From the IMG/VR virus record IMGVR_UViG_3300003319_000365, positions 1-36,305 of that record: DNA of 36,305 bases. One strand, given 5' to 3'. Positions 20,200 to 29,040 of the stretch are shown here, one piece after another. The notes beneath the pieces are model-generated. The model worked only from the letters and a program-made list of their open reading frames with translations, did not search any database and was not told the DNA's origin. A program made the position numbers and the translations under genes. Position 1 is the first letter of the stretch; the number at the start of each line of letters is the position of its first letter. Source of the stretch: a virus.

Positions 20200-22724
20200 G
20201 AAAGGATCCTAGATGGATACGTATCAATCGTGACAACGTGCATTACCCACGGAGATTGACTAATATTTACATCTAGCATCTGCGCATTACTCATGATGAA
20301 TTGGAGCTGAACGCTATCCCCAATTGCTGAAGTTGCTAATCGATGCCAAAGTTGTTCAGAAGAAGATGCAGCATCATTAAGTCCAAGAGAATCGTCAGGT
20401 CTTGTTCTTACAATATTACTCCCAATCAATCCTGATAGATTGGGATTGGTTGGATTGTTTTGTCCGTAATTCTGCTGCGAAGAAAAAAGATTCACCGTAA
20501 ATTCCCCGAAATTCGTTGTATCTAAAAAGTATCTCTGCGTACCGAATCGGATCTTTGCAGCATTCGGCCAAAAAGAAGCAAATTGTTTTGTCTGAACATT
20601 TATGTTGTCTATCAGACACATTTCATAAGTACCAGCAGCAACTCCTGAAAGAGCCGAAGACGGAGAAACTGTGAATGTATTCACGTCGACAACCGTGACT
20701 TGACCTATTTTCCCAGAAGCTGGTCCAGATCCATTCAAAGCCACAAATCCTACGAACATCCCAGTTTCTAGATTATGATTTGTTGATGTGATGGTATTTC
20801 CAGAAATTGCTTGAATAAACATCGAAGGATCGTTGCTAGCCTCCTCAGTAAATTTTTTCATAACATATCCCTGAGGGGTTCCACCAGCAACCCAAGGATA
20901 TGTATTAGAAAGTTTTCCAGAAAGCCAAGGCGTGTTCCATCGATTCCAGACTATATTTGTCAGCGCATTCCATGGTGTGTAGTTTACTTCTTTGAAAATG
21001 CCATAAGTAGTGTAACTTTCGTTCCATACTGCGAAAGAAGGCTCTCGATAGTTAAACACAACTGTTTGATTTGGAAATGCTTGAGTTGGCGTTTGATTGC
21101 TTGCCAACATAGGATGTTCGATGTCTACATACGAAAAATAAATGACCTCATTTGGGAAATCTCTAGCTCCACTAATACGATCAAATCCGTTTTGATTCCC
21201 ATTTATCTGGAAAATCTGGTCTATGATAGGAAGATCAAATCTTTGCGAATCGAAACTAGATGTTGTCAAAAATCCATATTCTCCAGCTGATAGTATTCCC
21301 TTGTCCATAGGGACAATTGCATAGGTTCCTGCAGTTCCGTAGTCAGGATTAATCACTTGCAGAGAAAATGGATCGGTTTCAATGCCAGTATTGCTCATCC
21401 TTCTCTGTTCTGATTCGAGACCAAGAATTAATGAACCTTGAGTAACGGCAGCACTTAGAATTCGTTCGGTTGTATCCAGATCAATAAATCCGCCAAACCC
21501 TTGGATATTAGATACCCACGCCTTAGGCTCAAAAGATGCAGTTGGAATTCCTTGCGGAACAGGTGTTGCATAAAATGGAGTAGAACTTACTTCACAATAA
21601 CGAATGCGGTTCCCAAAGTATGTAGGAGATGGATCTGCGCTTTTTTGCTCGAATGTACCGATAGCTAATAAACGATTTCCAAAGGGAAGAATCATCCTAC
21701 AACCGACTAAATATGCAGGAGTTGCCGTATTGTCTAATGGAGGGGAAAAATTGACAAATCCCAATGTATGAGGAGCATTAAATCCATCATACCAACGAAT
21801 GCCATCACCAGTTGAAGTAGGGCTGCTTTGGGTCATGTATTGAACAATGCCAACATTGTTTATTCCACCAGCAGTACTCGCTGGAACAGTGAACTTATTA
21901 GCCGCTGTTACCGTTACAGAGAATGACTTTAAATTTAAATTACCGCTATCTGTTCCTGTAGTCTCATTTATAAAAACTATATCACCTGTAGATAAGTTAT
22001 GATTTACAGACGTGGTTATTTCAGATGTTGCTGCAACAGTTATTGCGCTAATCGTGACAAACTGCATTCCTGGGTTATTGTTTGTAACCCACATAGCACG
22101 ATAATAATTTGAAGAGAAAAACTGCTGAAAATTTCCTCCTGACCAAGTAATTGGATGGCCACTTGTTTTATAAAAAGAGACATCAAAAAAATTAGGATTT
22201 AGGTACTCATAGGCATATGTTTGATCAAAATAAACGGTCTCAGGAAAATCTATAGGGGATGTTGAGCTGTTGTTAGAAACAAACTCTTCGATTCCCATGA
22301 CAGGAAGACCAGGATAGTAAAAAATATCTGTGGTTGCATTGGTCCCTACAAGAGTTAAAATCGTAGTCGTTCGATCTAAAGATCCAGTTCCTGGTCCGTT
22401 TGTTTGTAGAGCAACTGGGCTAGCTCCTCCTGGATCTGTAAAAACAGCGCTACCCACAATAAATTGAGAAACGCCAGTTTTGATAGTCTGAGGTACTGTA
22501 CTAGTGTCGATTGTAATGACAGCGTTTCCGGCGCCATCTGTCGTCCCTATTTTTCTCCTTAATCTTCCTATTTTCAGAGCGCCAGGCTTTTTAATGATTC
22601 GCCTACGCCAAATGAGAGAGTTTTCAAGGACAGGAAATGCGTCATTGGTTAAAAGGAAAGGTTTTTCGTAGGTCTCTAGACCCGTTTTGAAGGCCGATAG
22701 AACGATTCTTATTGGCTGAGTCAT
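20196..22724 (-). CDS. Large tail-tube/nozzle-like structural protein
   Basis: The product is 842 residues. The start (YEKPFLLTNDAFPVLENSLI, then WRRRIIKKPGALKIGRLRR) matches the opening of podovirus tail-nozzle and P22 gp10-like DNA-stabilisation proteins, which usually begin with a 'Pf...na...' segment followed by a 'G...lg.l' motif. Two inserted beta modules are seen at about 222-297 (ITAAxxxEITTSVNHNLSTG style) and around 630-690 (ISGNTITSTNHNLETGMFVG). These are E1-FCCH-like modules shared with other virion proteins here. The rest is predicted beta-rich. It likely seals the portal and forms the tail tube. The exact family is less sure than the virion role. Confidence 0.65.
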   Translation of the reverse strand: MTQPIRIVLSAFKTGLETYEKPFLLTNDAFPVLENSLIWRRRIIKKPGALKIGRLRRKIGTTDGAGNAVITIDTSTVPQTIKTGVSQFIVGSAVFTDPGGASPVALQTNGPGTGSLDRTTTILTLVGTNATTDIFYYPGLPVMGIEEFVSNNSSTSPIDFPETVYFDQTYAYEYLNPNFFDVSFYKTSGHPITWSGGNFQQFFSSNYYRAMWVTNNNPGMQFVTISAITVAATSEITTSVNHNLSTGDIVFINETTGTDSGNLNLKSFSVTVTAANKFTVPASTAGGINNVGIVQYMTQSSPTSTGDGIRWYDGFNAPHTLGFVNFSPPLDNTATPAYLVGCRMILPFGNRLLAIGTFEQKSADPSPTYFGNRIRYCEVSSTPFYATPVPQGIPTASFEPKAWVSNIQGFGGFIDLDTTERILSAAVTQGSLILGLESEQRRMSNTGIETDPFSLQVINPDYGTAGTYAIVPMDKGILSAGEYGFLTTSSFDSQRFDLPIIDQIFQINGNQNGFDRISGARDFPNEVIYFSYVDIEHPMLASNQTPTQAFPNQTVVFNYREPSFAVWNESYTTYGIFKEVNYTPWNALTNIVWNRWNTPWLSGKLSNTYPWVAGGTPQGYVMKKFTEEASNDPSMFIQAISGNTITSTNHNLETGMFVGFVALNGSGPASGKIGQVTVVDVNTFTVSPSSALSGVAAGTYEMCLIDNINVQTKQFASFWPNAAKIRFGTQRYFLDTTNFGEFTVNLFSSQQNYGQNNPTNPNLSGLIGSNIVRTRPDDSLGLNDAASSSEQLWHRLATSAIGDSVQLQFIMSNAQMLDVNISQSPWVMHVVTIDTYPSRILS

Positions 22725-22732
22725 CCAAAACC

Positions 22733-23332
22733 CTAGATTTGTATTACTACAAAGGAAAACGACACTGGGTCTGCTACTGTCAATCCTTGTCTAAAAGTCC
22801 TAATCACAAATTGCGTTGCAGTTGGTGTGAAAATATCAGTTGCTAGAGTGCCTAAACATGAGTCTGAGGTAGGAGCTGTATTGCAGTTTGAGGTCGTGAT
22901 AAGAACCGAATAATTTGCTGTTGTTAATACGTTTGCAGGCATAACGATTGTGTATTGACCTTGGGAATTTCTCGTAACGCTTGTCACATTAAATGACTGG
23001 GAAGCTGTAATCCCTCCGGCAGCAGGACAAAACGCCCATGCCTTGATTGCGCTTAAGAAAAATGCTGCATTTTGGTTTTTATACCATAGGTTCACTACAG
23101 AAGAAGCTGTTCCAGCGACGCTATAGATAACCGATGCAGGATCTGTTTGCGCACCTTGAGCTATAGCAGAAGATATATGCACCTGTTTGTGGAACCCGTC
23201 ATTCGTCACACTTGCTAAAGGATTGTGATCAACTGAAAATGACGTCTGAATCTGGTCGTTATTTTGCTGCATGTTTAAAACATCGTCAGCAGGTGCGTGT
23301 GTAGGCTCAGGTACTGATGGAGTCCAGGGCAT
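22733..23332 (-). CDS. Beta-rich virion protein
   Basis: The product is 199 residues with GAGG 5 bases before the ATG. The N-terminal region (PSVPEPTHAPADDVLNMQQN) is probably a capsid/neck-binding arm. The body is beta-rich: FHKQVHISSAIAQGAQTDPA, then FNVTSVTRNSQGQYTIVMPA and FVIRTFRQGLTVADPVSFSF. The last part resembles a jelly-roll-like attachment domain common at the end of fibre-bearing proteins. It sits between the adaptor and the tail-tube genes. Its function is inferred from this position. Confidence 0.6.
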   Translation of the reverse strand: MPWTPSVPEPTHAPADDVLNMQQNNDQIQTSFSVDHNPLASVTNDGFHKQVHISSAIAQGAQTDPASVIYSVAGTASSVVNLWYKNQNAAFFLSAIKAWAFCPAAGGITASQSFNVTSVTRNSQGQYTIVMPANVLTTANYSVLITTSNCNTAPTSDSCLGTLATDIFTPTATQFVIRTFRQGLTVADPVSFSFVVIQI

Positions 23333-23338
23333 ATTTCC

Positions 23339-24628
23339 TCAAATTGCGTTATAGCTTCCAGGATTGTAGCTAGTCTGTCCTTGATAGATAGTAGCCACTC
23401 TCGTATTGCTGATTTGTCTGTAGCTTTTCCTCAGAACAAACTGCTCTTGTTCTCTAAAAAAAGGCTCATATAAGGCCATCTGCTCAACATCACCATAGTC
23501 CTGCAAGATTTTCCTAGCCGTTCCTCTGGCAAAGTATTCAGTCATGTATCGGAAAGGAACAGCATTTGTAGAGTTTAGAAATGCAGCTGGATTGTAGTAT
23601 GCGTCTATCTGAAAGAGATATGGCTTATCTGGGATTGGCCTGAATGAAAATGTGTTGTCAAAGAAAAGCAATGCTTGAGGTCTTCCTGGGCTATACGGAA
23701 TGACCTGATAGTTGATCGCGCTTGTTGTAGGAATTGGATTGAGGAACGTAACTGTAATAGATCCAGTAAGGTAATTCACCGTTCCTACCGTCTGAGCAAT
23801 GTTCGAAGCATTATATTGGATCAGAGAGCCTGTAGTAGCTGAAAGAGGCATATCCTGAGCTACGTTCAGATTCCCATTAACATCGATCGCTGTCACGTAA
23901 ACACTTGATGTCAGTAACCCACCAGCAATGAGTGTAATAGAGGCAGTTCCTCCTACTGTATAGGCTCCAAAGGCCGTACTATTCACATTTATCGTGAACT
24001 GCGTACCCGTAGAATTGACTACAGAGTACGTATTGCCGTTCAGCTGCGTCATTCCACCAACACCAGAGAATGTAACCAATTGTCCAACCGCAAAAGAATT
24101 TACAGCCGTTACAACAGCTTGCGTAGCTTGCGTGACATTTGTGATAGCAGCCGACTGAATAGAAGCTGGCTGAACGTTTTGATCTACATGCCCTTGAATA
24201 ACTGGAACCGAAGAAGTTGTAAAGGAATAGGGTCCGGCTATCCCTGTTCCATTTTGTTGAAATTGATTCAAATACCTATTTGGAAACAACTTCATCCATT
24301 GATCATGCGACTGCTGCATGACGATTTGATAGCCATCTACGTACGCAGGTGTGATGAAAGTTTGATACGTAGGAACGATTGCACCACCTGGAAGAATCGT
24401 CACTGGAGCATTATATTGGTCGACGTTAGGAGTAAGATCTACGCTATACTGCGTCTTGAAATCCCAAAGTTGAACCCTAGCTGGCACATCGTAAACGATG
24501 AATCGATTCAAATAATCCGCAAGCGTTGCATCGGAAATATCTTGCGAGTTAGGCTGCTTCAAAATGCGTCTGGTATACAAGAAAATCTCGGACACCATCG
24601 GCTGAGTAGGGTTCGTCGAAAAAGTCAT
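23339..24628 (-). CDS. Neck/head-tail adaptor-like protein with FCCH-like insert
   Basis: The product is 429 residues. The helical N-terminal 60 residues (MVSEIFLYTRRILKQPNSQD, then DATLADYLNRFIVYDVPARV) and the helical end (YMTEYFARGTARKILQDYGD, FREQEQFVLRKSYRQISN) look like a podovirus adaptor such as T7 gp11 or P22 gp4, which joins portal and tail. A beta module is inserted at about 160-230 with the wording FSGVGGMTQLNGNTYSVVNS then FGAYTVGGTASI, which matches the E1 FCCH-like module of phage proteins. Its start overlaps the upstream stop as TAATG. The adaptor role is inferred from helices and gene order. Confidence 0.65.
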   Translation of the reverse strand: MTFSTNPTQPMVSEIFLYTRRILKQPNSQDISDATLADYLNRFIVYDVPARVQLWDFKTQYSVDLTPNVDQYNAPVTILPGGAIVPTYQTFITPAYVDGYQIVMQQSHDQWMKLFPNRYLNQFQQNGTGIAGPYSFTTSSVPVIQGHVDQNVQPASIQSAAITNVTQATQAVVTAVNSFAVGQLVTFSGVGGMTQLNGNTYSVVNSTGTQFTINVNSTAFGAYTVGGTASITLIAGGLLTSSVYVTAIDVNGNLNVAQDMPLSATTGSLIQYNASNIAQTVGTVNYLTGSITVTFLNPIPTTSAINYQVIPYSPGRPQALLFFDNTFSFRPIPDKPYLFQIDAYYNPAAFLNSTNAVPFRYMTEYFARGTARKILQDYGDVEQMALYEPFFREQEQFVLRKSYRQISNTRVATIYQGQTSYNPGSYNAI

Positions 24629-25143
24629 TAGTACGCATTAATTGGGTGGAAATGTCCACGTTTTTTAAATTCAAACTTACCAAATGGCTCCATCATTTCT
24701 TCTTCGTAGTAATCCTTTGGCTGATTTTCGCGTCCCAAAGGCTTCATTTCTTTCCAGCCAAGATTCTTTGACAGATGTTGGGCTACGAATCTAGGAACTC
24801 CGATAGCTTTATTCACAGGAATTACCCATTTGCAATAGTCATCTCCAGGAAGACCTGTCAAGAAAAACTCAAGCTTTCCAACGATCATCTGGCTCTCAAA
24901 GACTCCTACTACATATTCATGAAGATAGTCGCGCTGCTTTTCCCATTCAGGATGTTTGGTCCCAGAAGTTGGAATCCTTACTGCGGGCTCTATATAAGTA
25001 GCATCTGGGAATTTCTTCTTGAACTCTGAAACTTTTGATTGTTTCTCCTGTTCTTTTTCAGGAGTTTTTTGCATAGCTGCGGTCATTCCTCCCACAGCTT
25101 GTTCGATATCGGCCATATTTCTTACGGCTTTCTCTTTATTCAT
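24628..25143 (-). CDS. Hypothetical virion-region protein
   Basis: The product is 171 residues from the ATG at 25143 (AGAGG 5 bases upstream; a GTG two codons earlier is the alternative). The first 50 residues are a charged helix (MQKTPEKEQEKQSKVSEFKK). The rest is a folded domain: PDATYIEPAVRIPTSGTKHP, LHEYVVGVFESQMIVGKLEF, DDYCKWVIPVNKAIGVPRFV. A similar protein occurs between capsid and tail genes of other podoviruses (general recollection). The stop overlaps the adaptor start. I cannot assign a specific function. Confidence 0.65.
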   Translation of the reverse strand: MNKEKAVRNMADIEQAVGGMTAAMQKTPEKEQEKQSKVSEFKKKFPDATYIEPAVRIPTSGTKHPEWEKQRDYLHEYVVGVFESQMIVGKLEFFLTGLPGDDYCKWVIPVNKAIGVPRFVAQHLSKNLGWKEMKPLGRENQPKDYYEEEMMEPFGKFEFKKRGHFHPINAY

Positions 25144-25250
25144 AGACACCTCTGTTAAAACTTTACTTTACATCTTGCCCAAAATCTTTCCAAGAACGAA
25201 GGGAAAACATCATTTTCTGCTATAAAATGTAGGAACAGGAAGGTGTTTTT

Positions 25251-25325
25251 ATGCTAATGAATCTATTAGAAAAAACGATTCTTATTTCTTTAGGAATGCT
25301 CATTGGAAAATTCTTATGGAAATAA
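25251..25325 (+). CDS. 24-residue membrane peptide
   Basis: The frame MLMNLLEKTILISLGMLIGK FLWK (24 residues) has AGGAAGG 7 bases upstream and a TATAAA box near 25221, with no open gene on the minus strand here. It lies alone between the tail block and the capsid-operon terminator. A single hydrophobic helix would insert in the membrane. It is a plausible toxin or holin-type microprotein, but the call rests on the start signals only. Confidence 0.4.
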   Translation: MLMNLLEKTILISLGMLIGKFLWK

Positions 25326-25351
25326 AAAAGAGGGGTGAGCGCTCACCCCTC
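25324..25351 (-). terminator. Terminator of the capsid operon
   Basis: A perfect 11-bp palindrome, GAGGGGTGAGC (25330-25340) and GCTCACCCCTC (25341-25351), is followed on the minus strand by six T residues. It lies 5 bases after the stop of the gene at 25357-26361. The stem with almost no loop must open at the centre. It separates capsid from neck/tail transcription. Confidence 0.8.
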
Positions 25352-25356
25352 AATGG

Positions 25357-26361
25357 TTAAGAAGTCAACGAAGTATAAACTCTCGCTGACCTCTGAGCTC
25401 TCCAAACAACCAGAGCGCTGTTGGCGCTTAGAATTGCAGAGCCGGCAGTGGCACTGTTCCCAATGATCATGCCTTTATAGTTACCATCTGTAGCAGAAGC
25501 ATCAAAAGCTGATGCTTGATCTCCGAATGGTATAACTTGTGGCCAAGTGACTCCTGCACCAGCTTGAGCAGTCGTTGGGAATGCGAATGCTGATGCTGAA
25601 CTAGAATCTATATTGACTACAAACGTCCATGCGTTCGTTACAGACGCAACAACCCCTTGCTGACCACTAATTTGAGTAGTTCCCCAAGGAGAAGGTATGA
25701 TTAAACGAACACTTTCACCAGCTACTAGGCCATGTGGCGCAGAAGTGGTTACAGTAGTAGTTGCTCCTGTTGTAATACCAATAATGTAAGAAACGTAAGG
25801 AGTGAATACAGTTGGAAAAAGCAACTGACGCGCTACAACATTTGTTGCTGCTGCAGCAAATGCAGATGCGTCAAAAGCATTATTCAAAGTGTATGTATTA
25901 GCACCCGTTACGGTTACTGACCATGGAATACCCGAGAACTGTAATGCTCCTGTTGTAGACTCTAAAAGAACAACATCTCCTGTTTGATAGACGTTGGCGT
26001 TCGTTAGCGTCATTACCGCTGGGTTAGCATTAGTAATACCAGTACCTGCTTGTGCTGGACCATAAAGGTTTGCAGCAGAAGTTACAGGAGTAAATCCACC
26101 AGTAGCCAAAAAGTCCGACGTATCGGTAGCCGCACCGTTCGTATTACGAGTAGTGAGGGCTGTTCCGCTAGCCATTCCGCTTTGCCACATGGCATATTTT
26201 ACAGGGCCTGGGTTAGCAGTAGATTCCCATACGTCTCCGGATGAGTTACCACGTACCCATAATTCAATGAGATCAGGAACGAAAGGAAGTCTCAGTACCT
26301 GATTTGCGTTACCACTAGCAGGAGTGGTAAATGAGCCTGATAATTCGACATCAGCAAACAT
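25357..26361 (-). CDS. Structural protein downstream of the capsid gene, with two beta modules
   Basis: The product is 334 residues with AAGGAG 7 bases upstream. It begins with a strand pair (MFADVELSGSFTTPASGNAN) and contains two E1-FCCH-like modules: TNANPAVMTLTNANVYQTGD (about 110-170) and TGATTTVTTSAPHGLVAGES (about 195-255). The C-terminus ends with LSANSALVVWRAQRSARVYT. Position right after the capsid gene and before a terminator suggests a head decoration or neck protein made in large amounts. The family is not recognised by name. Confidence 0.62.
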   Translation of the reverse strand: MFADVELSGSFTTPASGNANQVLRLPFVPDLIELWVRGNSSGDVWESTANPGPVKYAMWQSGMASGTALTTRNTNGAATDTSDFLATGGFTPVTSAANLYGPAQAGTGITNANPAVMTLTNANVYQTGDVVLLESTTGALQFSGIPWSVTVTGANTYTLNNAFDASAFAAAATNVVARQLLFPTVFTPYVSYIIGITTGATTTVTTSAPHGLVAGESVRLIIPSPWGTTQISGQQGVVASVTNAWTFVVNIDSSSASAFAFPTTAQAGAGVTWPQVIPFGDQASAFDASATDGNYKGMIIGNSATAGSAILSANSALVVWRAQRSARVYTSLTS

Positions 26362-26371
26362 AATACTCTCC

Positions 26372-28088
26372 TTAGAGTGCTAGCGTAGCGCGCATGTTTT
26401 GGATCCAGGTATCTTGAGTGATCACCTGTGCTTGGGCGAATTTAACGCCAAGTGTACCGTTCAAAGCCAATGGTCCTGAGAATATTGGCGGACGATAGAT
26501 AAGCTGGCTGGAATAGCCGTCTTGTTCGATGTGTGCATAAGCCTCACGAGCAACGACCATGTTGTTGTATACATCACGTCCGTTGATCGATGCAGCAAGT
26601 TGCACCTCTGCGTTTGAGCTAGTCAGGATTCTGAAGTTCGTTACAGAACCGAATTCTGAATAGAGTACATCGTTTTGGTTTGGATAGTTCCAGGCATTGA
26701 TAAAGCCGTTCAACGTATCCAGAGTAGCTTCCTCAAGCGTATGAGCCAACACGAAGTAAGCCGCACGAATTGGAGCTGTTCCAAAGCGATCCTCACCTTG
26801 TTTACCTGTCAAGAATTTGAACGCATTCGCAGTGTCTAGAGCAGCGTTTACGTTAGCAAAGTCTCTCAGCGTAAGCTCAGTTGGGCTGTCGCCGTTTACT
26901 CCTCTCTGGCAGTTATATTGAGAAGCTGCTGAAAGAAGATAGTTGCCGAGGATTGTGTCTTCGGCTTGCTTCATAGCTACGCCAAGACGCTCACTTACCC
27001 AAGATAATACTGGATCTTGCGATCACTGTTACTTCTACCGCTTGGACGGCGGAGGGTCTTGTTATTCCCCTCTCTTCTCATCTCTGAGAAGGCCCGACTA
27101 TCGCATCCTCTTTCGAGGTTATCTCGTTTAGTCTGTCAGCCTGGACTTAAATGTTCCAATGTAGTACTATATGGTAGTCTTGAAAAGCAGATACCATGAC
27201 TACAAGGAAACCTTACGTTTTTAAAGAATTTGCTCCCCTTCATCTTGCTTACCTTGCTGGTATCATTGATGGAGAGGGTTGTTTTCACATTAGCATTCTT
27301 ACTGGGAAAGCCTATGATGGCTACCTGAACGACCATTTCCGTGGAGTTTTGAAGGTTTCTAACACCGACAAAAGTCTCATTGATTGGTTGCTCGACAATT
27401 TCAGTGGCACTGAATCCGCTGCAACTAGATCTACCTCTTCCAAAAAATTTGAAAGAGAGATCTTTGATTGGATCGTCACTGGATTTCGCCTTCACGATCT
27501 TTGCGAACAGGTGCTTCCTTATCTTGTCATAAAGAAATGCCATTGTGAAAACATGATAAGATTTCGAACGACCTACCCAAGAATCCCAGTTGGAAGAGGA
27601 AACAAAACCCTTTCGGAAGAAGTCCTTTGTCTTCGTAAAGAATGTTGGGAAGTTGCTCGTCATCTTAACTCGCGCTTTCATCTTAAAAAACTCTCATAAG
27701 TCCTTGGCCCTTGTTGTCCGTCTGCTTACGCAGCGAGGAGTTCCAAGTCAATTAGAGATAATTTAGACAGGACCATGTTTATAAAATCCTGTATAATCAC
27801 TTGTTCGTTCAGAATTACAGATGTACCGTAAAAGCTGATCGTAGCGTCAATGATGTTTCTCGTAGCCACTTGGCTCGTAGGCTCTATCCCAGTATTGCCC
27901 AATGGAGTAGTTGGAGGAACGAGAGGATTTGGTCGCAAAAACCGCATCGTCGTACCACCGTTTCTTGGCATCGCATACTTATCCGCAGGGATTATGTAGT
28001 TGAAGTTGGGCGTTGGGACTGAAAGCATACCAGCCGCTAGACTCTGGCGTATTGGCGCCGGAAGATCTGTGGTAGTGGTTATTGACAT
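26372..28088 (-). CDS. Major capsid protein, N4-gp56 family, interrupted by a group I intron
   Basis: The gene is split: exon 1 is 28088-27786 and exon 2 is 27019-26372, giving 316 residues after splicing. Exon 1 has the family pattern TTMRFLRPNPLVPPTTPLGN and FYGTSVILNEQVIIQD; exon 2 resumes QDPVLSWVSERLGVAMKQAE and continues through YLLSAASQYNC to GVKFAQAQVITQDTW near the end. In N4-gp56 proteins a DPVL-type segment normally follows the strand seen at the end of exon 1 after the same number of residues, so the join restores the expected alignment. The intervening 766 bases break the frame. Without splicing, exon 1 would run on into intron codons and stop after 20 extra residues. Confidence 0.85.
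27020..27785 (-). ncRNA. Group I self-splicing intron in the capsid gene
   Basis: On the minus strand the 3' third shows a group I core: the P7 strands GACTA (27129-27133) and TAGTC (27096-27100), a P8 hairpin CCTC-GAAA-GAGG (27107-27118) between them, and a 7-bp P9-like hairpin (27074-27091). The end of exon 1, ACAGGAT, pairs with GTCCTGT (27767-27773) to form P1 with the T opposite G, as required at a group I 5' splice site. The intron ends in G (27020). The endonuclease gene lies in the middle on the opposite strand. Confidence 0.85.
27196..27699 (+). CDS. LAGLIDADG homing endonuclease, antisense to its host intron
   Basis: The product is 167 residues. The signature YLAGIIDGEGCF at about residues 18-29 is a LAGLIDADG motif with its catalytic Asp/Glu. 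Only one clear copy is seen, so it should act as a homodimer. The remaining wording (VSNTDKSLIDWLLDNF, FDWIVTGFRLHDLCEQVLPY, LVIKKCHCENMIRFR) fits the family fold. Unusually it is coded on the plus strand, opposite to the intron and capsid gene, so it needs its own promoter; none is obvious just before 27196. It would spread the intron by cutting intron-less capsid genes. Confidence 0.88.
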   Translation: MTTRKPYVFKEFAPLHLAYLAGIIDGEGCFHISILTGKAYDGYLNDHFRGVLKVSNTDKSLIDWLLDNFSGTESAATRSTSSKKFEREIFDWIVTGFRLHDLCEQVLPYLVIKKCHCENMIRFRTTYPRIPVGRGNKTLSEEVLCLRKECWEVARHLNSRFHLKKLS

Positions 28089-28125
28089 TTTAGTCTCAAG
28101 TTAAGTTGTTAGCCTAACTTCAGGT

Positions 28126-28833
28126 CTAAAAAGCCCTTTTCTGTGCCGCTTTCAGCTTCTGATAAGCCTGAGATTTTGCTTGAGGATTGCGTACGTCGAA
28201 TTCAAAAGCATATGGGTTATTCATCGGTCCTTGGCCAGATGGAGAGAAATAATTCCCCGCAATCTTGCGATTTTCATCGACAACATCTTGCGCTTTGACC
28301 TTTGGTTTTTCCTCTAAAGAGGCAAGCTTTTTCATCTTCTTGTACGCCATTTCTCGACGCTTAAACTCATCCTTTACTTCTGCCAAGAGCGACATGAATT
28401 CAGGGTCTTTTTCCTGAAGTTTTTCCGCATTTGCTGAATTCACCACCTCGTCATAGTCGGGATAAGCAAACTTCAGCTTTTGTGCGAAGTTTTCATTGTC
28501 TAATTGTGCGTAAGTCTGCCGAGCCACCGCTTCTGCTTCCTTTCGGAAGTTTTCGCGGTCCTTCTCTCGAATCCTCTGCAACCTTGCCTTATCGATGAGC
28601 TCGTCGTTAGGCAAAGCGTCAAATTCATCTAGAGTTGGCTGAAGCTTTGCTTGCATTTGCTCGAGCATGGCCTGTTGTTTTTGGAACAACTGCTCTTTCT
28701 CCTGCAATTGAGCCTCTAAAGCCTCGGTTTTCTTACGCAGCGCTGCAAAGTTGACCTCACGATCATCTTGCTTTGCTTGAGCTTGATTAGCGCCCTGGCT
28801 GACGACTCCTGAGCTATTTACGTCTGTTGCCAT
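28126..28833 (-). CDS. Probable capsid scaffolding protein
   Basis: The product is 235 residues with GGAG 5 bases upstream. It is highly charged and helical, with a coiled coil at about 28-75 (LRKKTEALEAQLQEKEQLFQ) and a C-terminus of basic repeats (SQAYQKLKAAQKRAF). Scaffolds typically end in such a helix that binds the capsid protein. It lies directly upstream of the capsid gene. The role is inferred from position and composition; this family is poorly conserved. Confidence 0.75.
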   Translation of the reverse strand: MATDVNSSGVVSQGANQAQAKQDDREVNFAALRKKTEALEAQLQEKEQLFQKQQAMLEQMQAKLQPTLDEFDALPNDELIDKARLQRIREKDRENFRKEAEAVARQTYAQLDNENFAQKLKFAYPDYDEVVNSANAEKLQEKDPEFMSLLAEVKDEFKRREMAYKKMKKLASLEEKPKVKAQDVVDENRKIAGNYFSPSGQGPMNNPYAFEFDVRNPQAKSQAYQKLKAAQKRAF

Positions 28834-28871
28834 TCAATCTCCAAATGTCCTGGCGAAGGACGGTTACGCCG

Positions 28872-28986
28872 AACTATTAGATATTTTCTAATAGTTGAGC
28901 TGTCCGGAATTTCCGGACAACTGGCCTGGTTAACGCACCAAGCAGCGAATACCCTTATCTTTAACTGAAAGTTTTATTAGTATCAA
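28872..28986 (-). promoter_or_regulatory. Putative promoter and two-hairpin leader of the scaffold-capsid operon
   Basis: On the minus strand TTGATA (28986-28981) and TAAAGA (28963-28958) are 17 bp apart. The leader then contains two perfect hairpins: TGTCCGGAA / TTCCGGACA (28901-28919) and AACTATTAG / CTAATAGTT (28872-28896, 7-base loop). They lie 40-85 bases before the scaffold start (28833) and could regulate or stabilise the abundant capsid message. Confidence 0.45.
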
Positions 28987-29040
28987 CAAATCTGTAGATG
29001 TGTGGATCACATAAGTTCACAAAGAGAGGATTTTGAATAC

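Noticed and set aside
27136-27681. A 181-codon minus-strand frame through the intron
   Set aside because: It is the antisense of the LAGLIDADG gene, with no ribosome-binding site or recognisable motif. The plus-strand frame carries the family signature.
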